Below are positions 31,531-43,559 of a DNA stretch of 64,000 nucleotides, one piece after another (position 1 is the first letter of the stretch; each line of letters starts with the position of its first letter). The stretch is taken from assembly GCA_942486035.1 (NCBI GenBank), contig CALNXK010000175.1:67501-131500 (forward strand), written 5' to 3'. The stretch is from Porites lobata (lineage: Eukaryota > Cnidaria > Anthozoa > Scleractinia > Poritidae). The notes beneath the pieces were generated by a model. That model had not been told where the DNA came from. It searched no databases and worked only from the letters and a program-made list of their open reading frames with translations. The position numbers were made by a program, and so were the translations under genes.

Positions 31531-32518
31531 GTAGCTTCTCTTCGTAATCGTTATGTACTTGCCTTGTTTTATGTTAGTTTATTCTATTTACTGTATAAGT
31601 AGCCGGTGTCTTCACTGTTATTTAGTTCATCTATAGATAAATCTTGTGCTTGTAATATGTCTTCAGCACCCCCGCATCGATTAGTTTATAAGCTATTTGC
31701 GGGTGGGAAGGTAATGTAATTAGTCACGGTTGTTGTAATTGATGCAAAACTATTGAAACCTCTTATTGCATGTAAACGACAACAGCTTTACGAGCCCGTT
31801 GATTATCGGAAATTTTGCGAAACGGGCCCCTACTGCTGTGGTCTGAGAACAAACCAGCCCATAAGTCGTTGCGGCCGCCGCGATTTTCAATAAGAAAAGA
31901 GCCTGGGGACGAGGTGCTGCTTCCAGGAAACAAAATTCAGGGCGGAAAAACGTTCTGCGCAAGCTTCTGCGCATCTCTTATCGCAGGCTCAAGGCGGGCC
32001 TATCGGTGAAATGAAAAAAAAAGCAAAATGTCTGAGTTCATTCATAACTTAGCTCGCGGCCGCATGGCGACTGCTTGTTTTCTACCTAGTGTCGTCCGCC
32101 ATGGCTGAGGAAAATTGCCGAAAAGAAAGATAAGGCCCAGTTCAAAGGTTGATCTTTTCATGTACCGAACTTAATACCTATTTAGGTCGACCCAAATGGT
32201 TCGAGGTTGATTCAGGCGTCGAACTTAAAGTGTAGTCGAACTCGATTCATTTTCACGATGTTCAATGGTCTAGAATGCTTTAAACAAGTGAAAATAAATT
32301 TTAGTAATTTGTGCTTTAAAAGTTTTGGCACATGAGAAGTTCGACGTTTCAACTGGGCCTAACAGTGATGACTGTAGCCGTCTTTTTTACAACTTAAAAC
32401 TGTATTTTTACCAAGAAAAGATTTCTTTATAGCTCAAAAGGTGTTGGCTGAGGAAAGGAAAGTTCAAATAAAAACATCGACTACAGTTTTGAAAACTAGC
32501 TAGCTTTAATTTGTACCC

Positions 32519-32730
32519 TTATTCCTCTGATTGGTATTCTTCGTATAAAATAAGAAACTCTTCTTCAGTAATCGAGCCTTCTGCGAAAGAAATGACAAGC
32601 GAGTTTAGCACATGACTTCACCATCCTGTTTTGTTGTCCGATCTTAAATTGAAAATTTTTGCGGCTTCTTACCGTCATAACCCCAGGCCGCCCGTATACG
32701 CATCCAACCGTCCCAGCCTACCGTAGTGAC
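32519..32730 (-). CDS. Two candidate exons, possibly a HARBI1-like nuclease N-terminus
   Basis: Exon 32673-32730 follows acceptor TTAAGATAG and ends at donor GACG/GTAAGAAG; a 92-bp intron ends at TTTCTTTCGCAG; the second exon runs 32580-32519 to TAA. The joined phase is open: VGWDGWMRIRAAWGYD, then GSITEEEFLILYEEYQSEE. The EEEF-LLY pattern recalls the acidic N-terminus of cnidarian Harbinger-like (HARBI1) nuclease proteins, but the catalytic region is absent and the match is from memory. Splice signals are good; function is a guess. Confidence 0.35.
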
Positions 32731-34472
32731 CTATCTTAAAGTCCCTTGTTTGTTGACTGAGACTGAATGAAATGCACAAGGTGTGAAAGTTTGCTTCTCG
32801 AAAAGCCTTTTTACCATGTGTGTGGTTTTTGTTCTTCGTCACTTGAAAATTACTTTGGACTCGGAACAACCGATGTTAAAGCAAAAACGGATCATTTCGT
32901 CAGTCTGAGGTGGAATAAAAAGTTTTGAGCATTTTCAAAGAGGCGAGTATTTTTCTGATTGTGCATTCGATTTATTTGTGCCTTCTTTCGCCGGGCTGAA
33001 TTAAAAACCGCTTGTATTCTGTTTACTTAGTAAATACTTTTTCACATGCCCAGATTTATTCCCTTTGTAGAACCAGCTTTATCCTTCTCTTCAGCCAAGT
33101 TAAAGAACTATTTGTGCGCCGTAAAACTTTCTCCAAAATACAAGGCCAGCTGTAAGCTTACTCGGGAAGAAAAGACTCGGCTTCGATCATTTTTCTGTTG
33201 CTCAAGTAATAGTAGTCAGAATTTTCTCCACTTTTTTTCATAGTTTTGTTTTCCAGTGCACTGTGAAAGTTTTTGTTTTCTATAAGAAATAACTTTCTGT
33301 ACGCAAATTTTCCTTTTCACTCGCTGTGAAGTTAGAGAACGACAACTGCCGGCAGTGACTTAAAAACAATTTACTCTGTCCGTACACAATTGCTGGAGCT
33401 GGATTTGTCAGAGGCGAGCAAAACAAATACCATTATGTGCAGTTTTCTGTATGTTCTAACGATTGGCTGAGTTTAATTTGCTTGAATGAAGACCCTCACA
33501 TGGACCAGTTATTCACTGAGTTATTAAAAACAGCTACATGGTGAATCATGGTTTAGCTGCGAAGCTCACTGCAACTGATCTTTTGCTTTTAAGATCTTTA
33601 GGTAGTAGGTTGTTTTCTTACAAAAAATTCATTTCTTCATTGTCAGCAAGAAATTTTTGAAACAATATAACTTTAACTTTGTTTGAAGGAAATCCTACTT
33701 ACGCGTAGGTTTTTGACAGAAATAAATGATGTTATGCGTGTTCAACTTGACAATACAAAGCAAAATATATCTGCGCGAAACTGAGCAGGTTTAAAAAAAC
33801 TATAGTCGATTTGAAACCGATTTTTGGGAAGATTTTACTAGATAAAGATTGACCTTTTTTCTGCCCACATATCAACGCAATAAGTTCTACATTGAGGATT
33901 TTGTTTATATTTTAGTGATCTGCGAAACTACGAGTGTCTGATCGAGCGAGGGTCTTAAAATACCGGCTCGAGTGCGACAAAGTTCAGTGCCTTCAAACAC
34001 GTTGTGGGCAAGCGTTAATTTTTTTGGGCAAATCACTGTCCAAAGATATGTTGTTTTTGTGTCCACAGTGGAGCTCCGGACCTTATATATCCAGGAACTT
34101 CCTTATATGAACACATTTTGTGAATGCATCTTGAAAAAGGTCGGACCTACCCATGCACCTTTCTAGTACAACGCAAGGAAATTAATGTGTTTAAAGTCCG
34201 TTTTCAGCTATGAGGTATTCCTCAAGAAAATTAAGTAACGAAAGGGTTATAACCACAGCTTGCAACTTTTGAAGACAAATTACCTGTTCTTTCCAGGTTA
34301 TGAGTGGAAACATTTTATTTTTAGGAAATAAAATATTTGAAATCCCGCCACCTATTCAAACCCGGCCAGGGGATCTGGGCACAAAAGTTCACGCATGCTC
34401 ATTATGTTTTTCCGCCCTGAAGAAACAAAAAGGCCTTTCGAGGCCCCGGCCTTTCGTAGGATTTGACCCAAT

Positions 34473-34507
34473 CCCTAACCCTAACCCAAACCGTAACCCT
34501 AACCCTA
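34473..34507. repeat. Interstitial telomere-like repeat
   Basis: CCCTAACCCTAACCCAAACC followed by GTAACCCTAACCCTA: about six units of CCCTAA with two changes. This is the metazoan telomere repeat, far from any sign of a chromosome end. Confidence 0.75.
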
Positions 34508-34565
34508 CTTTGTGTACGAATCATTAATGTGTCAACGTCAGTTTGGCGGATGGAATTAAGTGTAG

Positions 34566-34815
34566 GCCCTCATTCCGCTGGGTTACACACAGTTTTGTGT
34601 TGTTCGTGGAAAGGTATCATTGCCCGGTTTTGACGAGGGAACTGGAGAGTTACGACTTCGGTATCATGCGAAGAAGAGCCAATACCTTATTGATGCCCAC
34701 AAGACATCGGGAGGTGGTGCGTTGGTATGTCAGTTTTTTGATGTTTTTGTCCCAGAGTGTACTCATGCTGACGAAATCAAAATAAGCTTATTTAATATTT
34801 ATAATATTCACAAAG
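34566..34815 (+). CDS. Gene X start-region exon, unit 2 copy, damaged at its 5' end
   Basis: The frame from 34566 reads LGYTQFCVVRGKVSLPGFDE, then GTGELRLRYHAKKSQYLIDA and GGGALVCQFFDVFVPECTHA, and reaches a possible donor (CACAAA/GTAAGA) at 34816. It aligns with the intact start exon at 63886 (LGFTQICVAHGSVS). The ATG part is missing: in-frame stops at 34557 and 34563 and the 2.6-kb insert take its place, although GTGTAG at 34565 might act as an acceptor. Probably a broken first exon. Several Cys and aromatic residues are conserved but the family is unknown. Confidence 0.5.
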
Positions 34816-35705
34816 TAAGAATAAACTGTTGGGCATCAAGTGTTTAAGGAAAAACTTGCAGTGACTCAAGGAGCTATTTTCTGCATTAAGCGTCATCAGA
34901 AAGTGGAAACTCAACCTTCCAATATATGCATGTACAGTAGGCCATACCGGTGGGTGCCAATACTTCCTGTAGGCAGAATGATAATGAGGTTAACTCATAT
35001 CACAGTTAACTTTAAAAAGTAGATTTAGATTCACAATTCACAATTTACGGTCATAGAGATTTACAACAACATTTAAATAGGAACTTTGCAGAGTAGCAGG
35101 TACATTTAACATTCAAGTCTGTTTTTTGTTCAGTTATTATTATAGCTGTTATTAATAAGCTTATATTGTGAGTTTAATCTCATGGATAAAGTTGGCAATG
35201 ACATATTTTTATTCTTTACTGAGGCTACAGATTTTTTGTAGTTGTTTTCAAAATATAATTATGATTTCACAATACACAACTTTTATAAATCTATTAAACA
35301 CTTAAATTTGCCACCATTTTGGAATACCATTCCTTTTTACATAGTGCAAGAAACAATACCATGGGGCTAGTGCAACAACTTGCAGGCTAGCTAATTTTAA
35401 TTACAAGGTATCCAGTGAGTAAACAACAATAGCCTGTAGAGTTTCCAATTGAGATATTGTGTGAAAGCTGGAGTGAGAGCTAAAACATTTGAAGAAGGAG
35501 GAGGGCAAAGGGAAAAGAGGAAAATGCTCTCCTGTAAACCCCACGATTCTGTAAAATGCCCCTTGATATTTTGCTCTTTTTAGGGTTTTCATCCTTTTTT
35601 ATTTATTCTAGTTTCTATTTTACTTCCTGCTCCCGTACCTTTACGTGTAGTTTTTGAGCCAGATCCATAAATCTGCCAAAAATTCTGGTCCATGGGATAT
35701 AACTA

Positions 35706-36090
35706 CTGCCTGATTAGCTCAGTTGGGAGAGCGCCGGTCTGCTGAGCGGGAGGTCGCAGGTTCAAACCCCGGCCGGACCAACACTTAGGGTCTTTAAATA
35801 CCTGAGAAGAAAGTGCTGCCTTTGTAATGACATCTGCAAATGGTTAGTCTTGCTAGTCTTCTCGGATAAGGACGAAAAGCCGTAGGTCCCGTCTCACAGC
35901 ACTTTCACTGATCTGTTCTTGTGGGATGTAAAAGAACCCACACTACTGTTCGAAAAGAGTAGGGGGCGTGGACCCCGGTGGTGTGGCCAACCTTTACGGG
36001 TTGTGGGATTGGGTAGGGATGGTACCTTGCATGGGACCTATGAGTCCCGTTCGTACCTATTCCCTCTGGGCAGGTCTGCGTCCAGAAAAG
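35706..36090 (+). mobile_element. tRNA-derived SINE
   Basis: The head has an A box (TAGCTCAGTTGGG, 35715-35727) and a B box (GGTTCAAACCC, 35759-35769), with GCT in the anticodon place. The acceptor stem does not pair, so it is not a working tRNA. A body follows (GTAAAAGAACCCACACTACT, GTTCGAAAAGAGTAGGG). It is absent from the paralogous part of unit 1. Confidence 0.8.
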
Positions 36091-38038
36091 CTTGTACAAC
36101 GAAAACTAAAACAATAAGAAGATTTTTTGGACTGCTTTTCTTACTTTTTTCTTTGGCAATTTTCTTTTTAAATCGCTTATTCCTTTAGAAAAGTGATTTT
36201 CTTTTTAAATCACATATAATTTCCGTAAAATCCTATTGACAATTCTATATGTACACAAGGTTTCGACATCTACTGCCCTTTCATGCCTAATCACCTGTTA
36301 CACATTACCTGTAACTTGGTAATGGAGAAGTCAGTTTAATGATGTCAGTCGTACAAAGTTTCAATATCATAGTTTGACCCAGACCATTTTTGAAATGACC
36401 CAATTTAAAAGGCGGCAGTGTGGGAAATATGACCCACTTTGACCAACCTCTAGATTGAACACTGAGCCATTGTTTGACAATCATTTCTCTTGTTTTAAAA
36501 CTACTTGGGTATGTATACTGTATACTGTAATTTCCTGTTTCATTTTACCAGTATGAAAATCAGCTAACAGTCAGCAGCCAATTTTTCTTTAATTCATAAC
36601 AATCCTCATAGTTGCTGTGCCTTGTTTGTGCCCTGACGTTAAGCCCTGTTAGGTGGGGTTAGTACTGTAATTGCATGGTTTGCCACTGGGAAAACGTTTG
36701 GATATTAGTATTCTTTGACTTGGGTTTCTTTTTCATGGGGTTCAATTTTTTAAACATCCTAATAGAAAATTATTTCTTATAAAAGTTTTAGAGTCAATAG
36801 GAATTGCAAAGGACTTTCCTTGATCATATTAGTGGGTACATTGTAAGTAGCCCAAGGGAATTGAAAGTGGCAAACTGAAAACCACATTGTTGAAAAGTGT
36901 AATGAACCAAAAGCAGGGCCACCTAACATTAATCATTTAATCACAGGTTCACCAGAATCATTTAAATGGTTAGCCTATCAAAAATGAGACATCTCTTTAT
37001 TTTTAAATATTTGACGCCAGCCCATAGGTGGGTGCTTTCAGAATCATATAACCCCGAAACTTTGTTGCAATGCTGGGGTTTTTTAGGGAAACAATCAAAA
37101 TTTACTTCCTAATATGGAATTACTGATAAGCGAGATTGTCAAGCTCAAAGTTTTTAGCCTTGGATTCTCTGTTTCCATATTTGGTCAAAATAATTTTCCG
37201 TGCCTCTGATTGGATGGCTACCCCAGCATGGTTCTAAACAGATAAGGGGAAGTTAGACACTTGTGGTTATATGCTTCTGGTGCATTGCACCGATATTAAT
37301 TAAAAAAAATTGTAGGTTTCAATTTTTGTTATTTGAATTATAAAAAATTCAAAAAGTATTAATGAGCCATTACCCCATACAGATTGAGGAAATAGTGTAG
37401 TGTTAAGAATATTTAAGGGTTATTTGTTTTGTATGTTGCTTCAAGTTTAATGTTTTTGTTTTCATTGTGTAATTAATAAGTAAACTTTGTTTTTTAGCTC
37501 CATTTCTTGTACAAGTTAGAAATTCACACTAAATAATATTGCACAAAACCCAAAATGGTAAGAGCGATAAACCAAGCACCTACTTTCAAGTGCATTTTAC
37601 CTGACAATACATTCTTCAGACATCATTATTAGGTCAGGCAGTCAGGTAATGAATTTTTCATGTTTCTGTGCATAATTAATTGTCATCTCTATTTAAGCTG
37701 TTACCACTTATTGTCTCCCTTTGTTCAAATTCTAATCTTTCACTTGCTGTGGTGGAGGGAAGATGTTGCCTGACTTGCTCATAGTGAGGAAGGGGGATGT
37801 GGTGTTGTCTGCTGAGGGTCTGGGGACAAGCTAGGGACCACATGGTCTAGAGAACTCACTCACTCAGAACGGTTATGGCAAATGATTTTGAGCTGGACAT
37901 ATTGAACAAATTTTGCAATAACTGAAGGTGCACCTGTTTATACTGGTGCTAGTGATCTGAGATCTCAGTGAAGTGGGTGTGAATATTTGTTATGTATTCA
38001 GTTGTTATTTTCCAAAACCTGCCTCCATAAAGTCAATA
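36091..38038. other. Duplicated and unique spacer of unit 2
   Basis: 37430-38036 matches 7200-7700 and 9050-9220. The rest has no partner in the window and no gene evidence. Confidence 0.5.
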
Positions 38039-40643
38039 CAGTTCAAACTAGTTTTTAAGGAGGACAAGTGGAGTCACTTACTAAAGTCCCTTAAAGAGCT
38101 TCCCTTAATTACTGTAAAACTGACCTGCATTCATGCGCAATCGTACTGATGCAAATTACGAGGCATACAAAACTCAACGTAATACCTGCACCTCTCTTAG
38201 GCGAAAAGCAATAAAACAACACTTCGCGAGGAAAACAGCAGACACCGAACACCCGCGCGAATTCTGGTCTACTTTCCGCCCCTTTTTGCATACTAAAAGT
38301 AAGCAAGCCAATGACATTATCTTGAAAGAAAATGACAGGATTATTAGTGACAAAAAGGAGATTGCCAATCTGCTTAATGACTACTTTGTTCACATTGCTG
38401 ACAGCATGCCTGAAATACGAGCAGAGGATTACGGTGAGGATTATGCAAATCATCCCAGCATCAAAGCAATCCATGAACACAGGGGCTCTAGTGCTCCAGC
38501 TTGCTTCAGTTTTCATGGCGCAAGTGAAACCCAGGTTGAGCTATTACTAAAAGAGATCAATGTACGTAAGTCACCTGGTCACGATATGATCCCACCAAAG
38601 TTGATTAAAGAATCGGCAGCTGTTATTGCGCGGCCTATAACAAGTATAATAAACTGTTGCATTGAACATTGCTGTTATCCTGCTAGCTGGAAGATGGGCA
38701 TGGTTACTCCTCTGTACAAAAAAGACGACGAGTTTTGTAAGATCAACTATAGGCCCGTAACTGTGCTCCCTGCTCTAAACAATATTTTTGAAAGGCTTCT
38801 ATCGGGGCAGATGTATGAATTTTACAATGGGGTCTTATCAGACTTCATAAGCGCTTATAGAAAGTTTTATAGTTGCGAGACCTCTTTGCTAAGGTTGACC
38901 GAGGACTGGAGAATGATGCGTGACAGGGGAGCTTGTTGCGGTAGTTTCTATGGATCTCTCCAAAGCGTTTGATGTTATTCAGTATCCACCCTCCTTTCGA
39001 AACTGAGGGCCTATGGTATGGACGACAAAAGTTGTGCCCTAATTATGAACTATCTCTCTAGCAGAACTCAGAGAGTTAAAGTTGGAGACACCTTTTCGAC
39101 CTGGGAAAGCGTCAAGCGTGGGGTCCCGCAGGGGAGTGTGTTAGGTCCCATGCTATTCAACATTTTCATAAACGATCTTTTCTTCCACGTCAAGAAGGCC
39201 AAGTTGAACGCTTATGCGGATGATCATCAGGTATACTACTCCCACGTCGATCCGGCAGCTCTGGATGCATGCGTATCTCATGATGTTGGCGTGGCCAATC
39301 AGTGGTACCATGAAAATGGGATGTTAGTTAATGAGAGCAAGCACCAGTGTCTAATCCTCGGTGATACGGAGTATGGTTTTTCCTTCCCAGTAAAGGACAC
39401 GTTAGAGATTTTTGGAATGGAAATAGATAATAATCTGAATTTTTCTAAACATATATCAAATGTATGCAAAAAGATTAATAATCAATTTAATGTTATGTTG
39501 CGCTTTAGAAAACTCATACGCAAGGAAATCTTATTCAAACTTTACAAAGCGTATATTTTACCTCACTTTTATTATTGCTCCTCTGTCTGGCACTTTTGTG
39601 GAGCGCGCGATGCGGATAAGCTCGAAGCTTTAAATAAAAGAATACTTAGATGTATACTTGGAGATTACTCGTCTCCATACAACACTCTTCTCTCAAAAGT
39701 CAGCTCTACTCTTTGTTTAACAAACGCATTCAAAATTTCCTCATTCTGTTATATAAGAGTTTGTTTTTCACTCATTTTCCTACTTATATGAAGAATATGT
39801 TTTCACTCCGGTCCTCTTCCTATGATCTTCGTGGCAACTACCTTCTTTCACCAAGTAAACCTAAAACAACTACCTATGGTCTTAACTCCTTTTCTTACTT
39901 TTCAGCTAAGCAGTGGAATGCACTGCCGGACTTTTTTCGTACCAGTTTTTTTGCAGACTTTAAGACTAAAATACAGGATGTTACCTTCATGTAGATTCTT
40001 TTTGCCTGACATACTTAAACTTAAAATTGTGAATTGTAAATGATATTTTCTTTCCTTGCATTTAATGTATATATATATTTTCTATATAGTTTTTATGTAG
40101 TGTCAGCTCGAAGATATTAGCTTGTTAGCTACTCTAAAATTCGAGTTTAAATAAAGTTTTATGTTATGTAAGGGGCCAGGGTCACCTTTTTCGAGGTCCC
40201 AAAGAGTAATAAATTCTTTATTGTCTTTACCTCTATGAACGGTCACTTAAGTAAGAATACTAGTGCAGCAGATACATTTACATACACCTACATACATGTA
40301 TACACTGTTTACAGGTAGCCATTAGGGCACCTGAAGGACTGTGTTGGGAGTTAGGTGGTTTTTGGCTCAAGTTGTCATGGGATAGGTATTAATTTATTTC
40401 GATTTTTCACCATCTTCATTTTCTTGAATCAGTCTTGCCTCCATTAGACAGTGATGACAAGACTAGTGCTACAATGGAACTACTGAACAGGTCTAAAGAG
40501 CATCACATAGAGATGCCCCACGGGCCAATTGCATCACGTTCCATTATCTGCGTAAAGCTTGTCTAGATGGTAAAACCTGCATTAAGCAGGGAGTAAGCCA
40601 TTCCTCAGAATGACAGCTTTATATTTTAAAGGAGGTTTGACTG
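38039..40643. mobile_element. Pogo-like MITE split by a second LINE
   Basis: Left end CAGTTCAAACTAG at 38039 and right end GGTTTGACTG at 40643, with TA on both sides (38037-38038, 40644-40645). Unit 1 has the empty site AGTCAATGTAACTTAATG at about 9207-9224. Inner parts share GTCACCTTTTTCGAGGTCCC with other members. Confidence 0.75.
38130..40175 (+). pseudogene. 5'-truncated CR1/L2-like LINE, frameshifted reverse transcriptase
   Basis: The first frame (38133-38972) holds the RT fingers: RKSPGHDMIPPKLIK, YPASWKMGMVTPLYK and NYRPVTVLP. A shift near 38940 exposes VAVVSMDLSKAFDVI, then a further shift gives KLRAYGMDDKS and the frame 39018-39791 with RGVPQGSVLGP (39118-39150), AYADDHQVYYS (YADD 39213-39224) and the thumb. 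A last shift near 39730 gives the C-terminal AKQWNALPDFF to 39994. Ends in AATAAAGTTTTATGTTATG near 40170. No endonuclease: 5' truncated. Three or more frame breaks, so inactive. Confidence 0.85.
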
Positions 40644-40678
40644 TATAACTCAAACTATCTTTCCTTTCTGTTTTATAG

Positions 40679-40844
40679 TTTACAATTATGCCTGAAACTT
40701 CAATGAAGGTCACTGAGGATACAGTTACAGTTAGTGCACTAAAAGATGATAAGTTGGGTCGAGAAGGACAAACTGTTCAACTAAAGGATGCTGATCCAAG
40801 TGAGCTTCAGCTTTTTCGTGACAAGATGCCAGCCTCTGTCAAAG
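40679..40844 (+). CDS. Gene X internal exon, unit 2 copy
   Basis: 166 nt between acceptor TTTCTGTTTTATAG and donor AAAG/GTAAGAG, phase 0 to 1. Encodes FTIMPETSMKVTEDTVTVS, then GREGQTVQLKDADPSELQLF and DKMPASVK. Same length and phase as 9256-9421, with no frame damage in either. The block DKMPA-(T/S)-(I/V)-KG is conserved. Family unknown. Confidence 0.6.
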
Positions 40845-40904
40845 GTAAGAGTAAATAATTTCCAAAAATTGTTTAATTTTGGCTGTTGAACAAAGAGGCA
40901 TGTG

Positions 40905-41110
40905 GTCGAACGTCTAGTTGTACATATGGATACAGGCAGATCAAGCTTATGGCGAGAGTAGTTGGTTTTTGAGTTGAGAGGCAGGTGCATAAGCCTCTGT
41001 ACTTAGGTATGAATACAGGCAGCCCAAGCTTATGGTGATAGTAATGACGTGTAGTTTTTTTTTGGTTTTCGAATTGAGAGGAATATGGTTAAGCCTCTGT
41101 ACTCATAAGT
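40905..41110. repeat. Two-copy tandem duplication in the intron
   Basis: Two related units of roughly 85-100 bp sharing ATACAGGCAG, AAGCTTATGG and AAGCCTCTGTACT. The unit 1 counterpart shows one copy split by the MITE at 9525. Confidence 0.6.
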
Positions 41111-41264
41111 ATAGGTAAGTACATAAATAAGCTCTCTATTAATTCCAATAACTAACGTTCAGGATTTCATATTGACAGTTAGATAAATAAAACAGCATTT
41201 AAAACGTTCAGTCCTAATTTGAAGAAGCACATAGGAGTGACCATGATTCCTTTAATATAGCAAT

Positions 41265-41640
41265 CTTGTTTTACTGGGTGGGAGGAGATCTGTCAAAGGG
41301 CCCTCAGTAGAATTTGTGATGCTCTTCCACAAATTGTTATCTGAGGCCTCTACAAGGCTTAAAATGGGCATGCCCCCCTTAAGAAAGCCAAAACGAAGTG
41401 CCCTTTCCTGAAACTTATCAATTTTAGAAAGATACTTGTCATGACTTGAAACTCACCATACTGAAATGCCATAGGTAAAAGAGGTCTAATCAGACTATGG
41501 ATGTGATTGTTTTAAAAAATAAGTCCAGGCTATAGCCATACTTCTTGCCGCACACTCACAATATGTGCACACTCCTTCCTGCCGTGCCGAGAAGAGCATC
41601 GATTTTATTATACTTGTTCCAGTTTGTAGGATTGCTATGA
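41265..41640 (-). pseudogene. LINE reverse-transcriptase C-terminal fragment
   Basis: The minus strand reads SLIRPLLPMAFQYG, then after a frame break KYLSKIDKFQERALRFGF and ASDNNLWKSITN. This is the end of a CR1-type LINE protein. Truncated on both sides. Confidence 0.65.
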
Positions 41641-41649
41641 AAGTAAAAG

Positions 41650-42711
41650 CCTATTAAAAGGTTAAGAAATCAGGGCTGTGCTCTAGCAGAGCCCGGTGGC
41701 CCCTGGCGCCTAACTTTTGCCCGCGGGCGACTAGAAAATCTCAGATTTTTCATACAAATCATATGCTGGGCACCCTAGATTTTACAGTTTCAGAGCACTG
41801 GGCTCCCTTCAATTTTCCTTAGAGCACAGCCTTGGAAATACTGCCTCAAGTGTTGATATCTGGAGTAAAAAAGAACAGTATCCTTTCTTCTTTTACAAGG
41901 TTTTTACAGGGTCAAAACAGTCTCCCTTTATCAAATTATTTACAAGAAGTGTACACTGAGCTTCAGATCAGTCTCCTTTTCTGATTTACAATGTTTTTCC
42001 AGTACAGGGTCAAATCAGTCTCTCTTTTTCTTTTTCCAAGGTGCTTACGCGGCCAAATCAGTGTCTTGATTTACATGATGTTTACACTTTACTTACATGT
42101 TCTTAGAAGAAAGATTTACAGGCTATTTACAAAGAAGATACTGTAAACATTTTACACATTTTTACATGGTCTCCTATCCATTACTGCCCAAGGACACTGG
42201 CTGTAAATATTTTTTGCAGTAAATTTACATGGTGAGGGAAAACTGAAAATTGATGTAAATTTTATTTTACAAATCCTATCATGTAAATTGGAATTTACAA
42301 AACACGTAAATTGTAGTTTACAGGGTGTAATTTCATTTCTACGTGTGCCTCTAAATTTTCAACTTTTCCAGTGAAGAACAATTAAAGATCCAATTTAAGA
42401 AAGAAGGAAAACTTTACAGAGCACTGATAAAACGTCCGTCCATCTTGGTCAGCTCACGTGAACTTCGAAACCCTACGACAGACTTCAGCAAAATTAATAA
42501 GCCTCAGGAGCTCTTCAGTTTTAAATCTGCAAGTTGCAAGTCAATCGTGACCAGAGGACCCATAGAACTCGCTGCACAAAATCCTGGTCAAATTTAACCT
42601 TAAAAATGAAACGCTAACACATTAAGTTTGTAAAAGTTGACGCACAAATAGAGGAAGAGGGCCCATGGACTATCTCCTATCTGTAAGGATATTCTGCAAA
42701 GAAACTGAGTA
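41650..42711. other. Unassigned spacer with repeated TTTACA words
   Basis: 41870-42310 has many TTTACA/AATTTACA and GGTCAAA-CAGTCTC repeats without a fixed period. 41690-41830 is a loose inverted region (GAGCCCGGTGGC / GCACTGGGCTCCC). No gene. Confidence 0.45.
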
Positions 42712-42953
42712 ATCAGCAACAGGCGTTCAGATAGTAGAGCGCAGCGGTAAGTGGGGAGCGAGTTAAGTTGCACACCGAGAAAACGAGGGCAGAGGGGGGA
42801 GGAACGGGGTGGGACGAGAGCGAGAGAACGCCTGTAAACATTGTTAACAAAGGGTCGTTCCGGTATACTGGATTCCAGTATACCCTCTTATTGGTCGATT
42901 ATGACACCTTCTGTTAACACTCAAGCACTAGTGACATTGATGAGGAATGCGAT

Positions 42954-43070
42954 ATGGAGGGAGAGAGACGTCTGTTATCGAATCTCGCGGACATCGAAGC
43001 TACTATAAACAATGCAATCGAGCATTTCCCGTATTTTGGAATCAAAAAGAAGAGCAAAAAATTTGCTTGA
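42954..43070 (+). CDS. Short ORF in element C (38 residues)
   Basis: ATG 42954 to TGA 43068-43070: MEGERRLLSNLADIEATINN, then AIEHFPYFGIKKKSKKFA. Upstream the frame stays open (SDIDEEC). The acidic start and basic end look protein-like, but no family is recognised. It might continue by splicing into 43296-43559, which was not demonstrated. Confidence 0.25.
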   Translation: MEGERRLLSNLADIEATINNAIEHFPYFGIKKKSKKFA

Positions 43071-43295
43071 ATCTCGTTCGCTGAGGCCAGGACGTTTTCG
43101 CCATTCTTCCAACGGGCTCTGGGAGACCTTCACTTTTCTACTCTTTCCACGAATAATAAACGTAATTAAAGGAAAAGTTGGCGAGTCAATTTCCACGATC
43201 ATCATCGTTGCGCCTCTCGCAGCCGTAATGAAACCAAGCTCAAGCGATTTGGAATAACAGCAACAACAGCCATAGGTTGGGGACAGGAGGAAGGC

Positions 43296-43559
43296 ATGGA
43301 CGAAGACACGCCAATGTCAGGCAATGTGAAAGGAAAGTGTGCGTGTAAGATCATTTCTGGAAGCCCAGAACGGCCAAAAAAAATCTTATTTGAAAGGTTA
43401 TTTAGCCGCGATAAAAAGATGCTTTTTAAAACAGAGGTCAAAGAAAATCAGTACTTAACTGCATCTGGAATCAAATTCTTTCAGAAACAAACCGCAGGAA
43501 ATAATTGCCCAGTATGCATGGCTGAGCTAACTCAACGGTCACGTTTCACACCATCATGA
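43296..43559 (+). CDS. ORF in element C with a Cys motif (87 residues)
   Basis: ATG 43296 (MDEDTPMSGNVKGKCACKI) runs to a stop at 43557-43559. The middle is basic (ERLFSRDKKMLFKTEVKENQ) and the end has NNCPVCMAELTQRS, a CxxC-like pair that could be part of a metal site or a recombinase end. It lies inside a flanked mobile element, so an element-encoded or captured fragment is likely. Function unknown. Confidence 0.3.
   Translation: MDEDTPMSGNVKGKCACKIISGSPERPKKILFERLFSRDKKMLFKTEVKENQYLTASGIKFFQKQTAGNNCPVCMAELTQRSRFTPS

Larger units (their letters stand above)
1..31854 (+). repeat. Unit 1 of tandem array (left end not seen)
   Basis: This stretch matches the next about 32 kb in order and orientation. 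Clear anchors are 3440-3480 with 34850-34890, 6390-6800 with 35000-35420, 7440-7700 with 37620-37860, 9256-9421 with 40679-40844, 15460-18930 with 45355-49390, 26220-27580 with 50240-52610 and 29890-31500 with 52620-55000. Offsets range from about 23 to 32 kb because each copy has its own insertions. Homology left of 3.4 kb was not found, so the true left edge may lie elsewhere. Confidence 0.7.
31936..34540. other. 2.6-kb segment inserted at the gene X start in unit 2
   Basis: Upstream of 31935 the sequence matches 63808-63885 and downstream of 34541 it matches 63887 onward, so this block splits the start region of gene X. No inverted ends or target duplication found. It contains two candidate minus-strand exons (32519-32730), a telomere-like run (34473-34507) and open stretches I do not support. 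Confidence 0.6.

Noticed and set aside
34543..34785. 80-residue ORF beginning LADGIKCRPS
   Set aside because: The overlapping frame from 34566 matches the start exon at 63886, so this one is the shadow.
35706..35778. A tRNA gene on the plus strand
   Set aside because: A and B boxes are present but the acceptor stem does not pair and a SINE body follows.
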